64,000 nt of DNA from Methanobrevibacter sp. (GCF_017427765.1 NZ_JAFRSC010000026.1:98073-162072), one strand, 5' to 3'. Shown: positions 25,953-36,246, counted from the stretch's first letter. A program made the numbers and translations. The notes: generated by a model from the sequence alone, not told the origin.

Positions 25953-27023
25953 ATGGACCGTAAAACAATATTATTATTGGGAATAAGTATTCTTATTTTA
26001 GCCATAATGTTGTGGTTTGTAGGAATCGATCAGGTATTGGACGCTTTAAAAATTGCCAATCCTTTAATTATAGCTTTAGCTATAGCAACTCAAGTTTTCA
26101 CTTACTTTTTATATACTCTAAGGTGGCAAATTCTTAATAAGATTGCCGATATGGATGTGAGCATTAAAAAATTGCTTCCGATGGTTCTGGTCAGTCTTGC
26201 AGTCAATAATATCACTCCGTCAGGTCGTGGTGGTGGAGAACCTGTCAGGGCATATTTGTTATCTCAAGCTGATGAAAATTATCATTTTGAAGACTCTTTT
26301 GCAACTGTCGTTGCCGATAGGGCTTTGGATACATTTCCGTTTGTGGTTCTGGCGGCAGTTACAATTGCATCCATGACTTTGTTTTTTGATTTTGATTTAT
26401 GGTTAATTGTTGTAATGGTTTTAGCCGTAATTGCTATTGTAGCAGTCCTTATAATTATTATTTACATGTGTATTAATCCTAGTTTTGGAAAACGTGTTGA
26501 TGGATGGATTATTGGTCTTGTTAGGAGATTTTATAAGAAAAACTCTGAAAGTTTAGAAAATCAAATTCATGAAGCGATTTTTGGTTTTCAGGAAACCATG
26601 AAAATGTTAATTTCCAATAAAAAAGGTTTGGTATATACTTTGACTTTATCTTTTATAATTTGGATATTTGAAATATTTAGGGTCTATTTGGTATTTTTGG
26701 CCTTTGGAGCTAATGTAAACATTATTGTAATAGGTGAAGTGTTTATAGTAGCTTGTTTGGTTGGGATGATTCCTCTTCTTCCGGGAGGACTTGGTGCTGT
26801 TGATGGATTGATGATTATATTTTACTCTGCAGCAGGTATTTCTACTTCAGTAAGTGCTGCAGCAACTGTTATCGAAAGATTGATTTCATTTTGGATGACT
26901 ACAATAATTGGTATGGTCATTATGCCATATTACGGATCTTCTGTTCTCGATAAAATTTCATCCAGCTCTTCAAATGAAGAAATTGAAGAGATAGTGAGCG
27001 AAGAACAAAATGAAAATGAGTAA
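25953..27023 (+). CDS. Flippase-like / LPG synthase TM-domain protein
   Basis: A membrane protein of 356 residues with about eight helices, of the UPF0104 (lysylphosphatidylglycerol synthase transmembrane, flippase-like) family. Diagnostic pieces are YTLRWQIL, NNITPSGRGGGEPVRAYLL, the DRALDTFPF motif and the PLLPGGLGAVDG motif. Archaeal members are thought to move lipid-linked intermediates, but the substrate is not known. It is divergent from trkH over 78 bases. Confidence 0.85.
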   Translation: MDRKTILLLGISILILAIMLWFVGIDQVLDALKIANPLIIALAIATQVFTYFLYTLRWQILNKIADMDVSIKKLLPMVLVSLAVNNITPSGRGGGEPVRAYLLSQADENYHFEDSFATVVADRALDTFPFVVLAAVTIASMTLFFDFDLWLIVVMVLAVIAIVAVLIIIIYMCINPSFGKRVDGWIIGLVRRFYKKNSESLENQIHEAIFGFQETMKMLISNKKGLVYTLTLSFIIWIFEIFRVYLVFLAFGANVNIIVIGEVFIVACLVGMIPLLPGGLGAVDGLMIIFYSAAGISTSVSAAATVIERLISFWMTTIIGMVIMPYYGSSVLDKISSSSSNEEIEEIVSEEQNENE

Positions 27024-27030
27024 CTCCTGT

Positions 27031-27050
27031 GAATAATTTAGATTATTCAT
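27031..27050 (+). terminator. Hairpin terminator after flippase-like gene
   Basis: TGAATAAT, TTAG loop, ATTATTCA: eight perfect pairs, seven bases after the stop codon, followed by T-rich sequence. Confidence 0.65.
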
Positions 27051-27194
27051 CATCTTATTTTATCGTTTAATCTGTCGGAAATTATTTTTTTTAATTCAAA
27101 TTAGTGTTTTAAAGATTTTTTTCATTGGATATTAAGACTTTTGGATTAAATAGAAAACTTTATTTTAATAATAATATATACCTTTATGTGTTAA

Positions 27195-27233
27195 GAAAAT
27201 TAGTTTGATTTATATTTTTTTAATCTAATTTTC
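27195..27233 (+). promoter_or_regulatory. Inverted repeat at the ftr start site
   Basis: GAAAATTAG (27195-27203) and CTAATTTTC (27225-27233) are perfect complements, with an inner GATT/AATC pair. A TATA element (AATAATATATA, 27170-27180) lies just upstream, so the repeat spans the expected transcription start. It is either an operator or a hairpin just ahead of the GGTGA ribosome-binding site. Confidence 0.45.
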
Positions 27234-27254
27234 AACGAACTAAATGGTGAAAAA

Positions 27255-28139
27255 ATGGAAATTAATGGTGTAAATATACAAGATACCTTTGCTGAAGGTT
27301 TCGGAATTAAAGTATCTAGATTAATTATTACTGCAGCTACTAAACATTTAGCTAAAATTGCAGCTACTGAAGCTACCGGATTTGCTACTTCAGTTATCGG
27401 ATGTCCTGCAGAAGCAGGTATTGACCAATATGTTCCTCCAACTGAATCTCCAGATGGAAGACCTGGTTACGCAATTATGATTTGTCACATGTCTAAAAAA
27501 GCTTTAGGCGGACAAATTATGGACAGAATCGGTCAATGTGTTTTAACCGCTCCTACTGCTGCAGCATTCAATGCTCTTGAAAGTGAAGAAGCATTCCCTA
27601 CCGGAAAACAACTCAAATTCTTCGGTGACGGATTTGAAACTGAAAAAGATGTAAACGGTAAAAAAATGCACGTAATTCCTATTATGTCTGGTGAATTCTT
27701 AGTAGAAGATGAAATGGGATGGAAAGACGGTGTAGCTGGTGGTAACTTCTTCATCATGGCTGACAGTCAAATGACTTCTATTGTTGCTGCTGAAGCAGCT
27801 GTTGATGCTATTCACGCTGTTGCTGGTGTAATCACTCCTTTCTCAGGTGGTATGGTTGCTTCCGGTTCTAAAACTGGTTCCAAATACTCTTTCATGAGTG
27901 CATCCACCAACGAAAAAGAATGTGTAACCCTAAAAGATCAAGTTGAAACCGAATTACCAGAAAACGTATTCGGAAACATGGAAATCGTTATTGATGGTGT
28001 GGATGAAGAATCCGTTAAAGCTGCTATGAAAGCAGGTATTGAAGCTGCTTGTCAAGTACCCGGTGTTATTGAAATAGGTGCTGGTAACTACGGCGGAAGC
28101 TTAGGACCTTACCAAATCCACTTACAAGATTTATTCTAG
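27255..28139 (+). CDS. ftr: Formylmethanofuran:tetrahydromethanopterin formyltransferase
   Basis: Second step of CO2 reduction to methane: moves the formyl group from methanofuran to tetrahydromethanopterin in the cytoplasm. The 294 residues match the family along the whole length: [16 protein letters not shown] start, GCPAEAGID, and [12 protein letters not shown] at the end. Ala- and Gly-rich composition and smooth codon use suit a very abundant enzyme. GGTGAAAAA precedes the ATG. It is a single-gene unit with its own promoter and terminator. Confidence 0.97.
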   Translation: MEINGVNIQDTFAEGFGIKVSRLIITAATKHLAKIAATEATGFATSVIGCPAEAGIDQYVPPTESPDGRPGYAIMICHMSKKALGGQIMDRIGQCVLTAPTAAAFNALESEEAFPTGKQLKFFGDGFETEKDVNGKKMHVIPIMSGEFLVEDEMGWKDGVAGGNFFIMADSQMTSIVAAEAAVDAIHAVAGVITPFSGGMVASGSKTGSKYSFMSASTNEKECVTLKDQVETELPENVFGNMEIVIDGVDEESVKAAMKAGIEAACQVPGVIEIGAGNYGGSLGPYQIHLQDLF

Positions 28140-28154
28140 AGAGTTCAACTCTCT
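28138..28154 (+). terminator. Hairpin terminator after ftr
   Basis: AGAGAGT, TCA loop, ACTCTCT, then a T-rich run with eight T. It overlaps the ftr stop codon. Confidence 0.7.
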
Positions 28155-28179
28155 TTCACTTTCTTTTTTTTCAACAGAG

Positions 28180-29310
28180 TTATTCAATGTTTTTTCTTGT
28201 CAGTTCGGCAACTTCTTTTTTAGTTAAGTTTATTCCAAGAATCTCTTCATTTTTTTCTAGTTCTTTAATCAATTTGTGAAAAGTAGCTCTGTCGGGACCG
28301 GAAATGATATGGGAATGGGTGTTGTTTACAATTTTATATAAATTTTCGATGGCTTCTTTTTGTTCTGCATTATTTTCAAGGTATTTTTTGAATTGCTTTC
28401 CGTCTTTAAGGTCCATTGTATTAATTTTTCGTGTTAGGGGTGTTTCAATTCCGGGAAAGTGGTATTGAATGTTTTCCAGATTGCATCCATGGTCGCTGAT
28501 TATTTTAAATTCGTCATAAAGTTTGTCCACTCCATGCCTTACAGTTAGTTTTAAAATGTGAGGTCTTGTTGATTCAAAATATAAATCCTTTCCACCAATT
28601 AATTCTGGTGATACAATCTTATCGGCACCAGCTTTTCTAAGACGGGAGTAATTTTCCTCTTTGCTGGCTCTTGATACAATCCATGCATCCGGATTGCTTT
28701 CACGTATTGTTAAAACAATGAACAAATTGGTTACATCATCGCCGGTACTTATTATAACACTTCTGCATTTGTCTCCTGCCAGTTTTGAAATCAAATCATC
28801 TTCTGTGGCATCTTTATGTATTGCGACAACTGAATCGCTTTCTTCAATCTCTTCAATAATCTCTTCATTTTTTTCAAATAATATGACATTTTGATTTCTT
28901 TTGGTCAGTTCTTCGAAAACTACTTTTCCAACCCTTCCGTAACCGCAAAGAATATAATAATCATCCATATTTTCAATCGCTTTCATTTTCATAGCTCCTT
29001 TCGAATATTCGCCCATTTTTTCCTGAAAATTTGTTATAATAATATTGAATACATAAGCAAGCAGTGCAACTCCTCCCAAAGCTAATGTAGTTGCAAAAAT
29101 CTTTTGAATTCCTGTGGTAGGTATATAATCTCCATATCCTACTGTTGCCATAGTAATTACTGCATAATAAATTGAATCAATTAAATTCAAACCCATAATA
29201 AAATAAGAACCTACTATTCCATAGATAAATAACGCTATTATTAATATCACGCCGGTTGTAACATATTTCGTAGGCAATGTCTTTAGAAGTTTTATAGTAA
29301 TTTTTCTCAT
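28180..29310 (-). CDS. MthK-like potassium channel with RCK domain
   Basis: A two-helix K+ channel of 376 residues. Helix 1 is around residues 17-38, then the pore helix and selectivity filter ITMATVGYGDYIP near residue 58, then helix 2. The RCK-N domain starts at about 115 (YYILCGYGRVGKVVFEEL) and the RCK-C domain follows at about 235. This is the layout of the Ca2+-gated MthK channel of Methanothermobacter. A further C-terminal stretch of about 50 residues is Glu/Lys-rich. It is convergent with ftr. Confidence 0.92.
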   Translation of the reverse strand: MRKITIKLLKTLPTKYVTTGVILIIALFIYGIVGSYFIMGLNLIDSIYYAVITMATVGYGDYIPTTGIQKIFATTLALGGVALLAYVFNIIITNFQEKMGEYSKGAMKMKAIENMDDYYILCGYGRVGKVVFEELTKRNQNVILFEKNEEIIEEIEESDSVVAIHKDATEDDLISKLAGDKCRSVIISTGDDVTNLFIVLTIRESNPDAWIVSRASKEENYSRLRKAGADKIVSPELIGGKDLYFESTRPHILKLTVRHGVDKLYDEFKIISDHGCNLENIQYHFPGIETPLTRKINTMDLKDGKQFKKYLENNAEQKEAIENLYKIVNNTHSHIISGPDRATFHKLIKELEKNEEILGINLTKKEVAELTRKNIE

Positions 29311-29380
29311 AAGATTTTTCCTTTAAATTAAGATAATTATATTTATATTAAATAGTTATATTTTAATTTAAGGTGATTTT

Positions 29381-30922
29381 TTGGACCCAATAGACATGAT
29401 GGTTACTGATTATAATTGCGAATATTTAGGTTTATCAAGATTATGTTTGATGGAATCGGCTGGAAAGTCTTTAGCTGAAGAAGTTGGTAAAATTGCAGTT
29501 TATACATTTGCAAAACCAGTTAAAGTTGTAATTTTTACAGGTTCCGGCGGAAATGGTGGTGACGGTTTTGTTGCGGCACGTTATCTTTTAAACAGAGGCT
29601 ATGATGTTGATATTTATATGCTGAAAGACAATATCCGCTCACAGCAGTCTAAAATTAATTTGGAAATTTTGGAGAATATGAAACCCCGTTTGTCCCGCTT
29701 GAACATTTTCAATCTAAAGACATTGGATGATATTGACAATTGTGAAGTTGCAAAAAGCAGTGAATCTGAATTTGTAATTGTTGACGGACTTTTAGGAACC
29801 GGAATCAATGGAAAATTACAGGCTAATATAAAAAGAGCTATAGAAATTATAAATGAATCAAAAGGAGTTAAGATAAGTGTTGATGTACCTTCCGGAATGG
29901 ACCCTTTAACAGGTGAAGTCAGTGATTTGGCTGTGATTCCGGATTATACAATCAGTTTTCACAAAATCAAAACGGGTGTTAGGAATGCCGATGAAGAGGA
30001 TGTTGGGGGTCTTGTAACTGCAGATATTGGAATTCCATTTGAAGCCGAATATTTTGTAAATTATGGTGACTTTTTAAGGCTTAAAAATAGAAATTCATCT
30101 TCTCATAAAGGAAACAATGGTCGTTTACTTATTGTTGGTGGAAGTAAGGATTATTCCGGCGCTCCTGCTATTGCAGGAATGGCTGCAATAGGTGCCGGTG
30201 CAGACCTGGTTTATGTGGCAGCTCCCGAAAAAGCCGCACAGGCCATCAAATCAACATCTCCGGATTTGATTGTAAAATCTCTTGGAGGTGAAAAATTATC
30301 TTTAACACACGCAGATGAAATTTTGGATTTGTCCGGGAAAGTTGATGCTGTATTGATTGGTCCTGGAGCCGGAATTGATGATGATACTGCAAAATTATTC
30401 AATGTTTTAGTTGCAAAGATTAAAAAACCAGTTGTTCTTGATGCTGATGCGCTAAAACAGGTTAATTTATCATTAATTAAAAATCGTGAAGATATCATAT
30501 TAACGCCTCATATTTTTGAGTTCAAATCGTTTTTCGGTGTTGATAATGATTTAAAACTTGACATCGATTCATATGACTTTTCAAAAGTTGATGAAAATAT
30601 TACAGAATTTCAAAAAATCACCCGTCAAATTAAAGGTTGTGTAATTGTTAAGGGCCAATATGATTTGATATTGTCAGGAACTAAATTTAGAATTAATAAA
30701 TCCGGCAATGCTGGAATGACTGTTGGCGGAACTGGTGATGCGCTTGCGGGAATTGCTGCCAGTTTACTTTCACAAGACTTAAATTCATTTGATTCCGCTT
30801 GTCTTGCAGCATTTATTAATGGAGCTGCGGGTGATGAGGCATATGAACAAAGGGGCAACGGTTTTTCAGCTACAAACTTGGTTTCATGTATTGGTAGTGT
30901 GATTAAAGATGGATTATGTTAG
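29381..30922 (+). CDS. nnr: Bifunctional NAD(P)HX epimerase/dehydratase
   Basis: Repairs hydrated NAD(P)H. Of 513 residues, about 1-215 are the YjeF_N epimerase domain (SGGNGGDGFVAARYL, VDVPSGMDPLTG) and about 225-513 are the ribokinase-like dehydratase domain (KGNNGRLLIVGGSKDYSGAP, TVGGTGDALAGIAASLL). I take the TTG at 29381 as start because AGGTGAT ends three bases before it. An ATG at 29396 is possible but too far from that site. The end overlaps the sfsA start by 14 bases. Confidence 0.94.
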   Translation: MDPIDMMVTDYNCEYLGLSRLCLMESAGKSLAEEVGKIAVYTFAKPVKVVIFTGSGGNGGDGFVAARYLLNRGYDVDIYMLKDNIRSQQSKINLEILENMKPRLSRLNIFNLKTLDDIDNCEVAKSSESEFVIVDGLLGTGINGKLQANIKRAIEIINESKGVKISVDVPSGMDPLTGEVSDLAVIPDYTISFHKIKTGVRNADEEDVGGLVTADIGIPFEAEYFVNYGDFLRLKNRNSSSHKGNNGRLLIVGGSKDYSGAPAIAGMAAIGAGADLVYVAAPEKAAQAIKSTSPDLIVKSLGGEKLSLTHADEILDLSGKVDAVLIGPGAGIDDDTAKLFNVLVAKIKKPVVLDADALKQVNLSLIKNREDIILTPHIFEFKSFFGVDNDLKLDIDSYDFSKVDENITEFQKITRQIKGCVIVKGQYDLILSGTKFRINKSGNAGMTVGGTGDALAGIAASLLSQDLNSFDSACLAAFINGAAGDEAYEQRGNGFSATNLVSCIGSVIKDGLC

Positions 30923-31628
30923 GGGAATTTTTAAAAATCGTCCGAATAGATTCATAGCAGAAGTGGAAGTCGATGGTGAGCTTGAAATAGCTCACGTACC
31001 AAATACCGGCAGGTGCAAGGAACTTTTAGTTGAAGATGCAACAGTTTGGCTTGAACCTTCCGATAATCCCAAAAGAAAAACAAAATATTCTCTTCATTTT
31101 GTTGAAAACAAGGGGGTGTTGGTATCACTTTACTCCCAGCAAGCTAACAGTATTGTATATGATGCAATTGTTGATGGTAAAATTAAAGAGCTTGCAGGCT
31201 ATGATTATCATCAAAGAGAAAAAACAGTTGATAATTCAAGAATAGATATATACTTGGCAAACCGTGAAGAGGATTGTTGCGGAATGAGCTTTCTTGAAGA
31301 TTCTTGTTATGTCGAAGTTAAGGGAGTAACATTAATAGTTGATGGTGAAGCAAGATTTCCCGATGCACCAACAGAAAGGGGTGCTAAACATCTAAAAGAG
31401 TTAATTAAACTTAAAAGGCAAGGAAATCGCTGTGCGGTATTTTTCCTCATTCAGCATCCTGCAGGTAATTTCTTTAGACCGAACTGGGAAAATGATTCCA
31501 ATTTCTCGAAAACATTAAATGAAGCCTATGAGGAAGGTGTTGAAATTCTGGTTTATCGATGCGATAACCAGTTGGATGGTATTGAATTAATTCCAGAATC
31601 TTTAGATTTTGATTTAGGTCAGAGTTAA
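30909..31628 (+). CDS. sfsA: SfsA-family protein
   Basis: A 239-residue homologue of sugar fermentation stimulation protein. The OB-like N-terminus (RPNRFIAEVEVDG), the invariant HVPNTGRCKELL, and the nuclease-like core VEVKGVTL with RFPDAPTERGAKHL are all present. The family fold resembles PD-(D/E)XK nucleases and binds DNA, but its job in archaea is not settled. It is translationally coupled to the nnr gene. Confidence 0.93.
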   Translation: MDYVRGIFKNRPNRFIAEVEVDGELEIAHVPNTGRCKELLVEDATVWLEPSDNPKRKTKYSLHFVENKGVLVSLYSQQANSIVYDAIVDGKIKELAGYDYHQREKTVDNSRIDIYLANREEDCCGMSFLEDSCYVEVKGVTLIVDGEARFPDAPTERGAKHLKELIKLKRQGNRCAVFFLIQHPAGNFFRPNWENDSNFSKTLNEAYEEGVEILVYRCDNQLDGIELIPESLDFDLGQS

Positions 31629-31748
31629 ATATTTTTAAATTATAAAATATTGTTTTTATTAAAGTAAGATTTTAAATATTTTGTGTTTTAAATATAATAG
31701 TGTTAAATTCATTTTAGATTGACTATATTAATTTCTGGGTGTTTATTC

Positions 31749-32543
31749 ATGGATTTGAATAGTGAAAAATATTGGGAACATAGGTTTCAAACAGATTGGA
31801 AAGAAAAACATGGTTCAGAACAAACTTTAATGCATTATGAAGCTTTAATCGAAAATTTACCGAATTATATAGTAGATTTAATTAAAGAAAATGCATATAC
31901 TATCTGCGATATGGGTTGCGGATTAGGTGAAGGCGTTAATGAACTTCAAAAAACTTTTTCAACATCCACTATTTTTGGAATGGATTTTTCCCAAACTGCA
32001 GTTGATGAAGCCAATGAAACTTACGGTTCGGCCAATGTTAAGTTCATAAAAGGGGATCTGTTAAACCAGGACCAATACTTTGATGTTATTGTTCTCTCAC
32101 ATGTTCTTGAACACTTTAAAAATCCCCATGAAATTCTCGAGTCTCTTTCACAGTATTCCAAATATTTGATTGTCTTTGTTCCATTTAGAGAAAAAAACAT
32201 GCATAAGGAACATGAATTCAGATTTGTTTATCCATCATTTCCCACTGCAATAAACAATAAACACTTAATATATTTTAAAGAAGTTGCTCCGATATTTTTT
32301 GCACCTGGGGACTGTTATATGCAGGAGCAGATGCTGGTTATATATGCGGATGATGAATTATCTAAAGATTATTCTCTTGCAAATTTCCATTCTTATTATG
32401 ATGAAAAAAGGAAATTGGATGAAAAGATTAAAAAGTTGAATCGTGATAATTCAAAATTAAAAAAAGAAAATAATCATTTCAAATCAACTAAAGCATACAG
32501 ATTTTGGCAGTTCTATGCAAATTTGAAAGAAAAATTATTTTAA
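31749..32543 (+). CDS. Class I SAM-dependent methyltransferase with C-terminal coiled coil
   Basis: A 264-residue enzyme. The SAM-binding glycine loop is CDMGCGLGEGV near residue 56, the acidic end of strand 2 is FGMDFS, and VIVLSHVLEHFKNP marks motif 4. The last 60 residues are charged and predicted coiled coil, followed by a FWQFYANLK segment like those at the ends of cell-surface glycosyltransferases. So the acceptor may be a glycan or surface polymer, which is inference. The start is ATG 31749 with GGGTG upstream; the frame extends 30 bases further to a TTG. Confidence 0.82.
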   Translation: MDLNSEKYWEHRFQTDWKEKHGSEQTLMHYEALIENLPNYIVDLIKENAYTICDMGCGLGEGVNELQKTFSTSTIFGMDFSQTAVDEANETYGSANVKFIKGDLLNQDQYFDVIVLSHVLEHFKNPHEILESLSQYSKYLIVFVPFREKNMHKEHEFRFVYPSFPTAINNKHLIYFKEVAPIFFAPGDCYMQEQMLVIYADDELSKDYSLANFHSYYDEKRKLDEKIKKLNRDNSKLKKENNHFKSTKAYRFWQFYANLKEKLF

Positions 32544-33265
32544 ATTTTAATTTGGGACATTATTTTCCCAATTGCATCGTTTATAACTAAACTGGCAAGA
32601 TTGTCGTATTGTGTTTCGCTTTTGTTAATCAAAACAAGATTTTCTCCGTTAAAGTAGTTTATCAACCCTGCGGCAGGATATACGACTAATGAAGTTCCGC
32701 CAATTATCAATGTATCTGCATTTTGGATATAATCGATTGCAAAACTTAAAACTGTGTTGTTCAGAGGTTCTTCATATAATACAACATCCGGTTTAATGAT
32801 TCCGCCACATTCGCACCTTGGAATGCCATCGCTTTTTAAAATATAATCCAATCCATACTCCTTACTGCAGATCTGACAATAGTTTCTGTGAATTGATCCG
32901 TGAAGTTCAAGTACTTCTTCACTTCCGGCTTTCTGGTGAAGACCATCAATATTTTGTGTAATGACTGCCTTTAGTTTGCCTGCTTTTTCCAGATTTGCTA
33001 GTGCAATATGTGCCGGATTTGGCTTGGCATCCTTAAAAACTAGATTGTCCTTATAATATCTAAAAAATTCTTCGGTGTGGTCCATATAATAAGTGTGTGA
33101 GACCAAATTTTCAGGAGTGTCTCCATATTTTTCCAGACTCTTAAAGATTCCGCTTTCAGACCTGAAATCAGGAATTCCACTTTCTGTTGAAACGCCGGCT
33201 CCTCCAAAAAAGACAATATTGTCTGATGAGTCAATAATTTCCTGTAATTGGTTAATTTTAGACAT
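32540..33265 (-). CDS. Sir2-family NAD-dependent protein deacylase
   Basis: A sirtuin of 241 residues. The NAD motif GAGVSTESGIPDFRS is near residue 21, TQNIDGLHQKAG near 108, the catalytic HGSIHR near 126, and the zinc site is CQIC followed by CECG. It probably deacylates lysines of proteins such as Alba or acetyl-CoA synthetase. It overlaps the convergent methyltransferase by four bases. Confidence 0.93.
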   Translation of the reverse strand: MSKINQLQEIIDSSDNIVFFGGAGVSTESGIPDFRSESGIFKSLEKYGDTPENLVSHTYYMDHTEEFFRYYKDNLVFKDAKPNPAHIALANLEKAGKLKAVITQNIDGLHQKAGSEEVLELHGSIHRNYCQICSKEYGLDYILKSDGIPRCECGGIIKPDVVLYEEPLNNTVLSFAIDYIQNADTLIIGGTSLVVYPAAGLINYFNGENLVLINKSETQYDNLASLVINDAIGKIMSQIKI

Positions 33266-33368
33266 AATATTGTTTATGTCACTGTTTTATATTTATTTTT
33301 TGATATAATTTTAAATATTATCTTTCATATAGTATTATTAAGTTGTTATTAATGCTGCGAGGAATGTT

Positions 33369-35012
33369 ATGGATAATAATAGTTCAAATTTGGATTGGAT
33401 GGTTCATTGGTCTTTTAAAGGACATAATCCTAGATCCAGTCAGGTTAAACTTATTAATAAAATCAATTGGGCTATTGGGGAAGGTTATAAAAATATTATT
33501 CTTGAAGCGGGCACAGGTACTGGTAAAAGCGCTATTGCAACCACTCTTGCCAATATGTATGAGGATTCATATATTTTAACAATGACTAAGCAGCTTCAGG
33601 AGCAGTATCTGGATGATTTTGATGATATGCTGGTTGAAATAAAAGGTAAAGGTAATTATCCATGCAATTATAAGGGGTCTTGCGATTTCTGCATTAAAGA
33701 TGAATATAATTTAAGAAAATGCGATACCTGTCCATTTAGAATAGCTTTCAGGCAAGCTCGAGATTCTGAAAATGTTATAACAAATTATGATTTTTTGTAT
33801 TATATGGGTGTTGCCAACAACATGCTGGACCCTCGTGAATTGCTGATTTTGGATGAGGCTCATAATCTGGAACGCAAAATGTTAATGTTGTCCTCGCATG
33901 TTTTAAATAGGGAATATATATCTACAAAGTTTGGTGTTGACATATTTGAATCATTAATGAATGGTACAAAATCTATTAATAGCTTAAAAAGAGATTCTCA
34001 TCACTGGATTGAGTTGTGTGATGATTTAATCGGCATTTGTAAAGAGAGAATTAAGGAAATAGATGGTGAACATAAACGTGATGTTCAAGTTACTTTGGAT
34101 GAATTTGAAAATGATCCTTCTAAATTTTCCAGTCAGGATTATATTGAAAAACAAAGATTGGAAACTGACATGAAGTCATTTGCATCAATCAGTTTAGGAT
34201 TATCTGCTGATGATTTGATTATCGACTTGCCGAATCGAAGCGATATCATGGACGGTAAAATGGATATTTCCGCAGAGTTCAAACCGTTTTCAGTATCAGA
34301 CGATACTCAAAATCTATTAAAACTAGGTAATATTAGAATATTTTTAACAGGCACTTTGGGAAATAAGGACAAGTTCTGCAAATGGAACAATATCAATCCG
34401 GATGAAACATATTATATCTATGAGAAATCTCCTTTTGATGTGGAAAAAAGGCCTATTTATCCGGAATTTGTAGCCAGTATGAGCGGACAAACTAGAGGAA
34501 TTCCAAATTGGAAAAATTCCCGTGCAATTTCAAAAATTAAAGAGTTATTGGATAAGCATAAAAACGAAAAGGGTGTAATACACACTTCCAGCAATGAACA
34601 GGCTTTTTGGATAATTGAAAATTTAAAAGATTATCCGTTAATGTTTGTCGGTGGTGAAGATAGAAATCTTATTTTAAAGGAATTTACCGAGTCCAGTGAA
34701 AATATTGTCCTGATTGGCGCTTCAATAAAAGATGGTGTTGATTTTAAGGGGGATTTATGCAGATTCCAAATTATCTTTAAAGTTCCATATCCTCAACTTA
34801 ATGAACAGGTTAAATACAGGAAAGCTCTTGATAAATCTTGGTATTATTATCAGGCAGTAATGGCTCTAATGCAGGCATATGGTCGTGGAATCAGGGATAA
34901 AGATGATTGGTGTGTAATGTATATAATAGATTCTGATTTTATCAATCTGTTTGATTTCAATAAAAGTTTTTTCAATGAATATTTCATTGAAGCAATTCAA
35001 AAAAAGAAGTGA
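33369..35012 (+). CDS. XPD/DinG-like Fe-S helicase
   Basis: A superfamily 2 DNA helicase of 547 residues. Walker A EAGTGTGKSAIA is near residue 45 and the DEAH box (LILDEAHNLE) near 158. Between them lie four cysteines (CNYKGSC, CDTC and neighbours, about residues 98-121) that suit the 4Fe-4S cluster of this class. Motif V/VI residues QAYGRGIRDKDDWC are near the end. It is shorter than typical XPD (about 650), so the arch domain may be reduced. The role, repair or removal of DNA structures, is inferred from the family. CGAGGA precedes the ATG. Confidence 0.9.
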   Translation: MDNNSSNLDWMVHWSFKGHNPRSSQVKLINKINWAIGEGYKNIILEAGTGTGKSAIATTLANMYEDSYILTMTKQLQEQYLDDFDDMLVEIKGKGNYPCNYKGSCDFCIKDEYNLRKCDTCPFRIAFRQARDSENVITNYDFLYYMGVANNMLDPRELLILDEAHNLERKMLMLSSHVLNREYISTKFGVDIFESLMNGTKSINSLKRDSHHWIELCDDLIGICKERIKEIDGEHKRDVQVTLDEFENDPSKFSSQDYIEKQRLETDMKSFASISLGLSADDLIIDLPNRSDIMDGKMDISAEFKPFSVSDDTQNLLKLGNIRIFLTGTLGNKDKFCKWNNINPDETYYIYEKSPFDVEKRPIYPEFVASMSGQTRGIPNWKNSRAISKIKELLDKHKNEKGVIHTSSNEQAFWIIENLKDYPLMFVGGEDRNLILKEFTESSENIVLIGASIKDGVDFKGDLCRFQIIFKVPYPQLNEQVKYRKALDKSWYYYQAVMALMQAYGRGIRDKDDWCVMYIIDSDFINLFDFNKSFFNEYFIEAIQKKK

Positions 35013-35015
35013 AAT

Positions 35016-35033
35016 GATAGCATTAAAGCTATC
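35016..35033. terminator. Hairpin terminator, helicase / argG
   Basis: GATAGC, ATTAAA loop, GCTATC between convergent genes; it overlaps the argG stop codon. Confidence 0.6.
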
Positions 35034-36207
35034 TGTTTAATTTTTGATAATTTGCAGCTTGAAGACCGTGGTATTTAATCATACCTTCAACTTCTCTTTG
35101 GTCAGTTTCTTTGTCTTCAAATGTAATTTGTTCTATGCTGTGTATGCTGAATGGAGATTTTCTAACAATCGGTTGGATTGAACCTTTAAATACTTTCATT
35201 ACAACTTCTCCACTTACTCTTTCCTGCATTTTATCAATGGCCTGGTCAAGATCTTCCCTTAATGGTTCTTGCCAGAGTGCTCTGTAGACCAAATCAGCAT
35301 AAAGTGTTGACATGTATTCTGCAAATCTTAACTCATCAGTAGTTAAAACCAATTCCTCTAGTGCCTGGTGTGCTGGAATTAACAGTTTTGCAGCAGGGGT
35401 TTCATAGATTTCTCTGCTTTTAAGACCAATCATTCTGTTTTCGATTGTATCTACTCTACCGATACCGTGAGCTCCTGCAATTTCATTTGCTTTTTTGATA
35501 AGTTCAATTAAAGGCATCATTTCGCCGTTAATTGCAATAGGAACTCCTTCTTCAAATTCTATAGATACTTTTTCAGGTTCGTCTTTTGCATCTTCCCAGG
35601 ATGCAGTCCATTCGTAAATGTCTTCAGGAGGTTCGTTTGCAGGATCTTCCAGGACATCTCCTTCAATTGCTCTTCCCCAGAGGTTTTCATCAATACTGTA
35701 AATTTTATCATAACTTAATTCGATACCTTTAGATTCTGCATATTCTTTTTCTTCGGTTCTTGTTAAGTTCATTTCTCTGATTGGTGCTATAATATCTAAA
35801 TCAGACATTGCTAAGATTACTGCTTCAAATCTGAACTGGTCGTTTCCTTTTCCGGTACAACCATGTGCGATAGCTGTTGCTCCTTCTTTTTCAGCTACTT
35901 CAATAATTTTTTGAGCAATTAATGGTCTTGCAAGTGCAGTACTTAATGGATATCCTTCATATTCTGCATTTGCTTTAATTCCGCGTGCGATGTATTCATT
36001 TGCAAATTCTTCTTTGGCATCTATGTTGTAGTGTTTTAGACCACCAATTTTTGATGCCATGGTTTTTGCTTTTTCCATTTCTTCTTCGCCTTGTCCAACA
36101 TCAACACATGCAGTAATTACTTCTACATCGTATTTTTCTTCTAATAATTTAACACATACAGAGGTATCAAGTCCACCACTGAATGCTAAAACTACTTTAT
36201 CAGTCAT
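35029..36207 (-). CDS. argG: Argininosuccinate synthase
   Basis: Condenses citrulline and aspartate with ATP on the way to arginine. The 392-residue protein has the PP-loop [13 protein letters not shown] at the N-terminus, the [11 protein letters not shown] motif near residue 110 and the RFE segment. The frame extends 39 bases further upstream, but ATG 36207 is preceded by GGTGAT and gives the conserved start. It is a single-gene unit. A TATA element (AAAAATATAAATA on the minus strand) and a perfect inverted repeat lie in the 55 bases before it. Confidence 0.96.
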   Translation of the reverse strand: MTDKVVLAFSGGLDTSVCVKLLEEKYDVEVITACVDVGQGEEEMEKAKTMASKIGGLKHYNIDAKEEFANEYIARGIKANAEYEGYPLSTALARPLIAQKIIEVAEKEGATAIAHGCTGKGNDQFRFEAVILAMSDLDIIAPIREMNLTRTEEKEYAESKGIELSYDKIYSIDENLWGRAIEGDVLEDPANEPPEDIYEWTASWEDAKDEPEKVSIEFEEGVPIAINGEMMPLIELIKKANEIAGAHGIGRVDTIENRMIGLKSREIYETPAAKLLIPAHQALEELVLTTDELRFAEYMSTLYADLVYRALWQEPLREDLDQAIDKMQERVSGEVVMKVFKGSIQPIVRKSPFSIHSIEQITFEDKETDQREVEGMIKYHGLQAANYQKLNR

Positions 36208-36225
36208 AAAATCACCATAATTATT

Positions 36226-36246
36226 TTGATAAGAATGAATTATCAA
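36226..36246. promoter_or_regulatory. Inverted repeat at the argG start site
   Basis: TTGATAA, seven bases, TTATCAA: a perfect palindrome 19 bases before the argG ATG. It lies downstream of the TATA element (about 36252-36262), where a repressor of transcription would bind. Confidence 0.5.
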
